From: Streptomyces antibioticus
GTDB taxonomy: Bacteria > Actinomycetota > Actinomycetes > Streptomycetales > Streptomycetaceae
DNA length: 64,000 nt
NCBI RefSeq assembly: GCF_001514065.1
Contig: NZ_KQ948429.1
Coordinates: 62,001-126,000 of the forward strand
Direction: 5' to 3'
Shown: one piece after another, positions 62,955 through 64,000 of the stretch
How positions within the stretch are numbered: the first letter of the stretch is position 1
How the letters are laid out: each line of letters starts with the position of its first letter
The notes under the pieces: generated by a model
Seen by the model: only the letters and a program-made list of their open reading frames with translations
The model's database searches: none
Told to the model about the DNA's origin: nothing
Position numbers and translations under genes: made by a program

Positions 62955-63884
62955 CTAGGCCGCGTTGACCCCGCCGGTCACCGCGACCCGCTCCAGCAGA
63001 TCCTCGTAGACCTTCCGGTCGAACTCGCCCGCCACCGGCGCCGCGACCGTCGCCGCCGACAGGGCGACCGCGCGGGCCAGCCGGTCCGGCCACGGCAGGT
63101 GTTCCACCAGCCCCGACAGCAGGCCCGCGACCGCCGAGTCGCCCGCGCCGGTCGGGTTGCCGTGGAAGCGAGTCGGCGGGGTGGCCCGCCAGCGGCCCTC
63201 GGGGGCGGCGGCGAGCAGGCCGCCGGTGCCGAGGGAGGCGACGACCGCGCGGGCGCCCCGGCGCAGCGCGTCCTGCGTGGCCCGCAACGGCTCGTGGGAG
63301 CCGGTCAGTTCGGCGAGTTCGTCGGCGTTCGGCTTGATGAGGTCGGGGCGGGCGGCCACGCCCCGGCGCAGCTGCTCCCCGCTGGTGTCGAGGAGCACCG
63401 GCACCCCGGCCGCCCGAGCCGTCCGCACCAGTCCCGCGTACGCGCCCACCGGCACGCCCGGCGGCAGACTGCCGCACAGGGCCACCGTGTCCGCCGACGC
63501 GAGGAGATCCTCGTACGCCTCCTGGAAGGCCGACCACTCCGCCGGGGTGACCGCGGGGCCGGGCTCGTTGAGCTGGGTCGTGTCGCCGGTCCGCTCGTCG
63601 ACCACGGCGATGGTGCGGCGGGTGGCGCCGGAGACCGGGAGCAGCGCGTCGACCACGCCCGGGGTCGCGGTGAGCCGGTCCTGGATGACGCGGCCGGTGG
63701 CGCCGCCCGTGAAGCCGGTGACCGTCACCTCGTGCCCGAGGGCCGCCAGCACGCGGGCCACGTTCAGGCCCTTGCCGCCGGGGCGTTCCGTGACCTCGGA
63801 GACCCGGTGGGAGGCGTGCGGCTTGAGGGCCGGTACACGGTAGGTGATGTCGAGAGCGGTGTTCAGCGTGACCGTGAGGATCAC
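62955..63884 (-). CDS. PfkB-family sugar-phosphate kinase (1-phosphofructokinase type)
   Basis: 309 residues: GGKGLNVARVLAALGHEV (substrate loop, about 36-53) and the C-terminal catalytic GNPTGAGDSAVAG (Asp base, about 241-253), with KPNADELAELTG. Resembles FruK/LacC-type kinases of fructose 1-phosphate or tagatose 6-phosphate. In related genomes nagA/nagK genes lie just beyond, so a role near amino-sugar use is possible. Start GTG 63884. Confidence 0.82.
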   Translation of the reverse strand: MILTVTLNTALDITYRVPALKPHASHRVSEVTERPGGKGLNVARVLAALGHEVTVTGFTGGATGRVIQDRLTATPGVVDALLPVSGATRRTIAVVDERTGDTTQLNEPGPAVTPAEWSAFQEAYEDLLASADTVALCGSLPPGVPVGAYAGLVRTARAAGVPVLLDTSGEQLRRGVAARPDLIKPNADELAELTGSHEPLRATQDALRRGARAVVASLGTGGLLAAAPEGRWRATPPTRFHGNPTGAGDSAVAGLLSGLVEHLPWPDRLARAVALSAATVAAPVAGEFDRKVYEDLLERVAVTGGVNAA

Positions 63885-63916
63885 CTGGGCCGACCTCCCC
63901 CGAAGACGTTGCTGAG

Positions 63917-63945
63917 CCGTTTGGTGGGGTGATCATGCCAAACGG
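63917..63945. promoter_or_regulatory. Inverted repeat upstream of the PfkB kinase gene
   Basis: CCGTTTGG (63917-63924) and CCAAACGG (63938-63945) are perfect complements 13 bp apart, 33 bp before the start. A candidate operator; regulator unknown. Confidence 0.45.
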
Positions 63946-64000
63946 ACGGCGGTCGGCCCAGTCTCCCAGGACAACCGCCGCCCTCAACAGATGGACAGAT

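Overview
The window is Streptomyces chromosome. The DNA is very GC-rich with strong third-position G/C bias, GTG starts are common, and it carries hallmark actinobacterial genes: mshA (mycothiol), rsiG, devA/devB, msiK, carD, phoR-phoP and cdgB. Gene content and order match, as far as I remember, the Streptomyces coelicolor core-chromosome stretch from the dev locus to cdgB, so most of the window is conserved backbone. The species cannot be named from the sequence alone.

Layout. 1-3009: end of a YgfZ-type gene, dtd, rsiG (anti-sigma factor for the sporulation sigma WhiG, with two perfect c-di-GMP-binding motifs) and an Eis-type acetyltransferase. 3202-11233: a developmental regulator island. 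It holds three GntR regulators of the DevA/DevE type, each divergent from a tiny membrane protein of one family, plus the DevB hydrolase, a protein with two complete APH-type kinase domains, and a membrane protein that carries the same C-terminal domain as the three regulators in place of a DNA-binding domain. 11259-20342: TetR regulator, HelR-type RNA polymerase helicase, nitroreductase-hemerythrin fusion, methyltransferase, XRE regulator with an HBHA-like lysine-tailed protein, SpoIIE-type phosphatase with receiver domain, and an NlpC/P60 hydrolase. 20532-27819: methyltransferase, mshA with a SigR-type promoter, YbjN, AraC regulator, DUF2000, a double-glycine-leader peptide without cysteine, MFS transporter, gpmA and an unlisted 51-residue Cys-rich peptide.

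27958-41272: phoU divergent from phoR-phoP with a three-unit PHO box, a lipoprotein, carD-ispD-ispF-cysS-rlmB, a DoxX-family membrane protein, a nucleotidyltransferase, and msiK (the shared ATPase of sugar importers) with a DasR-site-like palindrome. 41487-41560 is tRNA-Thr(TGT). 41601-59899 is more variable: an APH(6)-type kinase, rhomboid-like protein, several oxidoreductases and MFS exporters, pentapeptide protein, M1 and M4 metallopeptidases, a large LuxR-type ATPase regulator, TerD, ArfB-like rescue factor, an ECF sigma factor with SnoaL tail, and flavin reductase. 60217-63884: the diguanylate cyclase cdgB, a membrane-anchored CBM-like protein and a PfkB sugar-phosphate kinase.

How it fits together: the ends of the window touch the same c-di-GMP circuit, with CdgB making the signal and RsiG reading it to hold WhiG. 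The dev island next to rsiG is also developmental. The strongest candidate for something undescribed is the module of DevA-type effector domain plus small membrane partner. It occurs three times in trans (regulator plus separate peptide) and apparently once fused in cis (10319-11233). The three regulators share an unusual leaderless promoter geometry and palindromic candidate operators.
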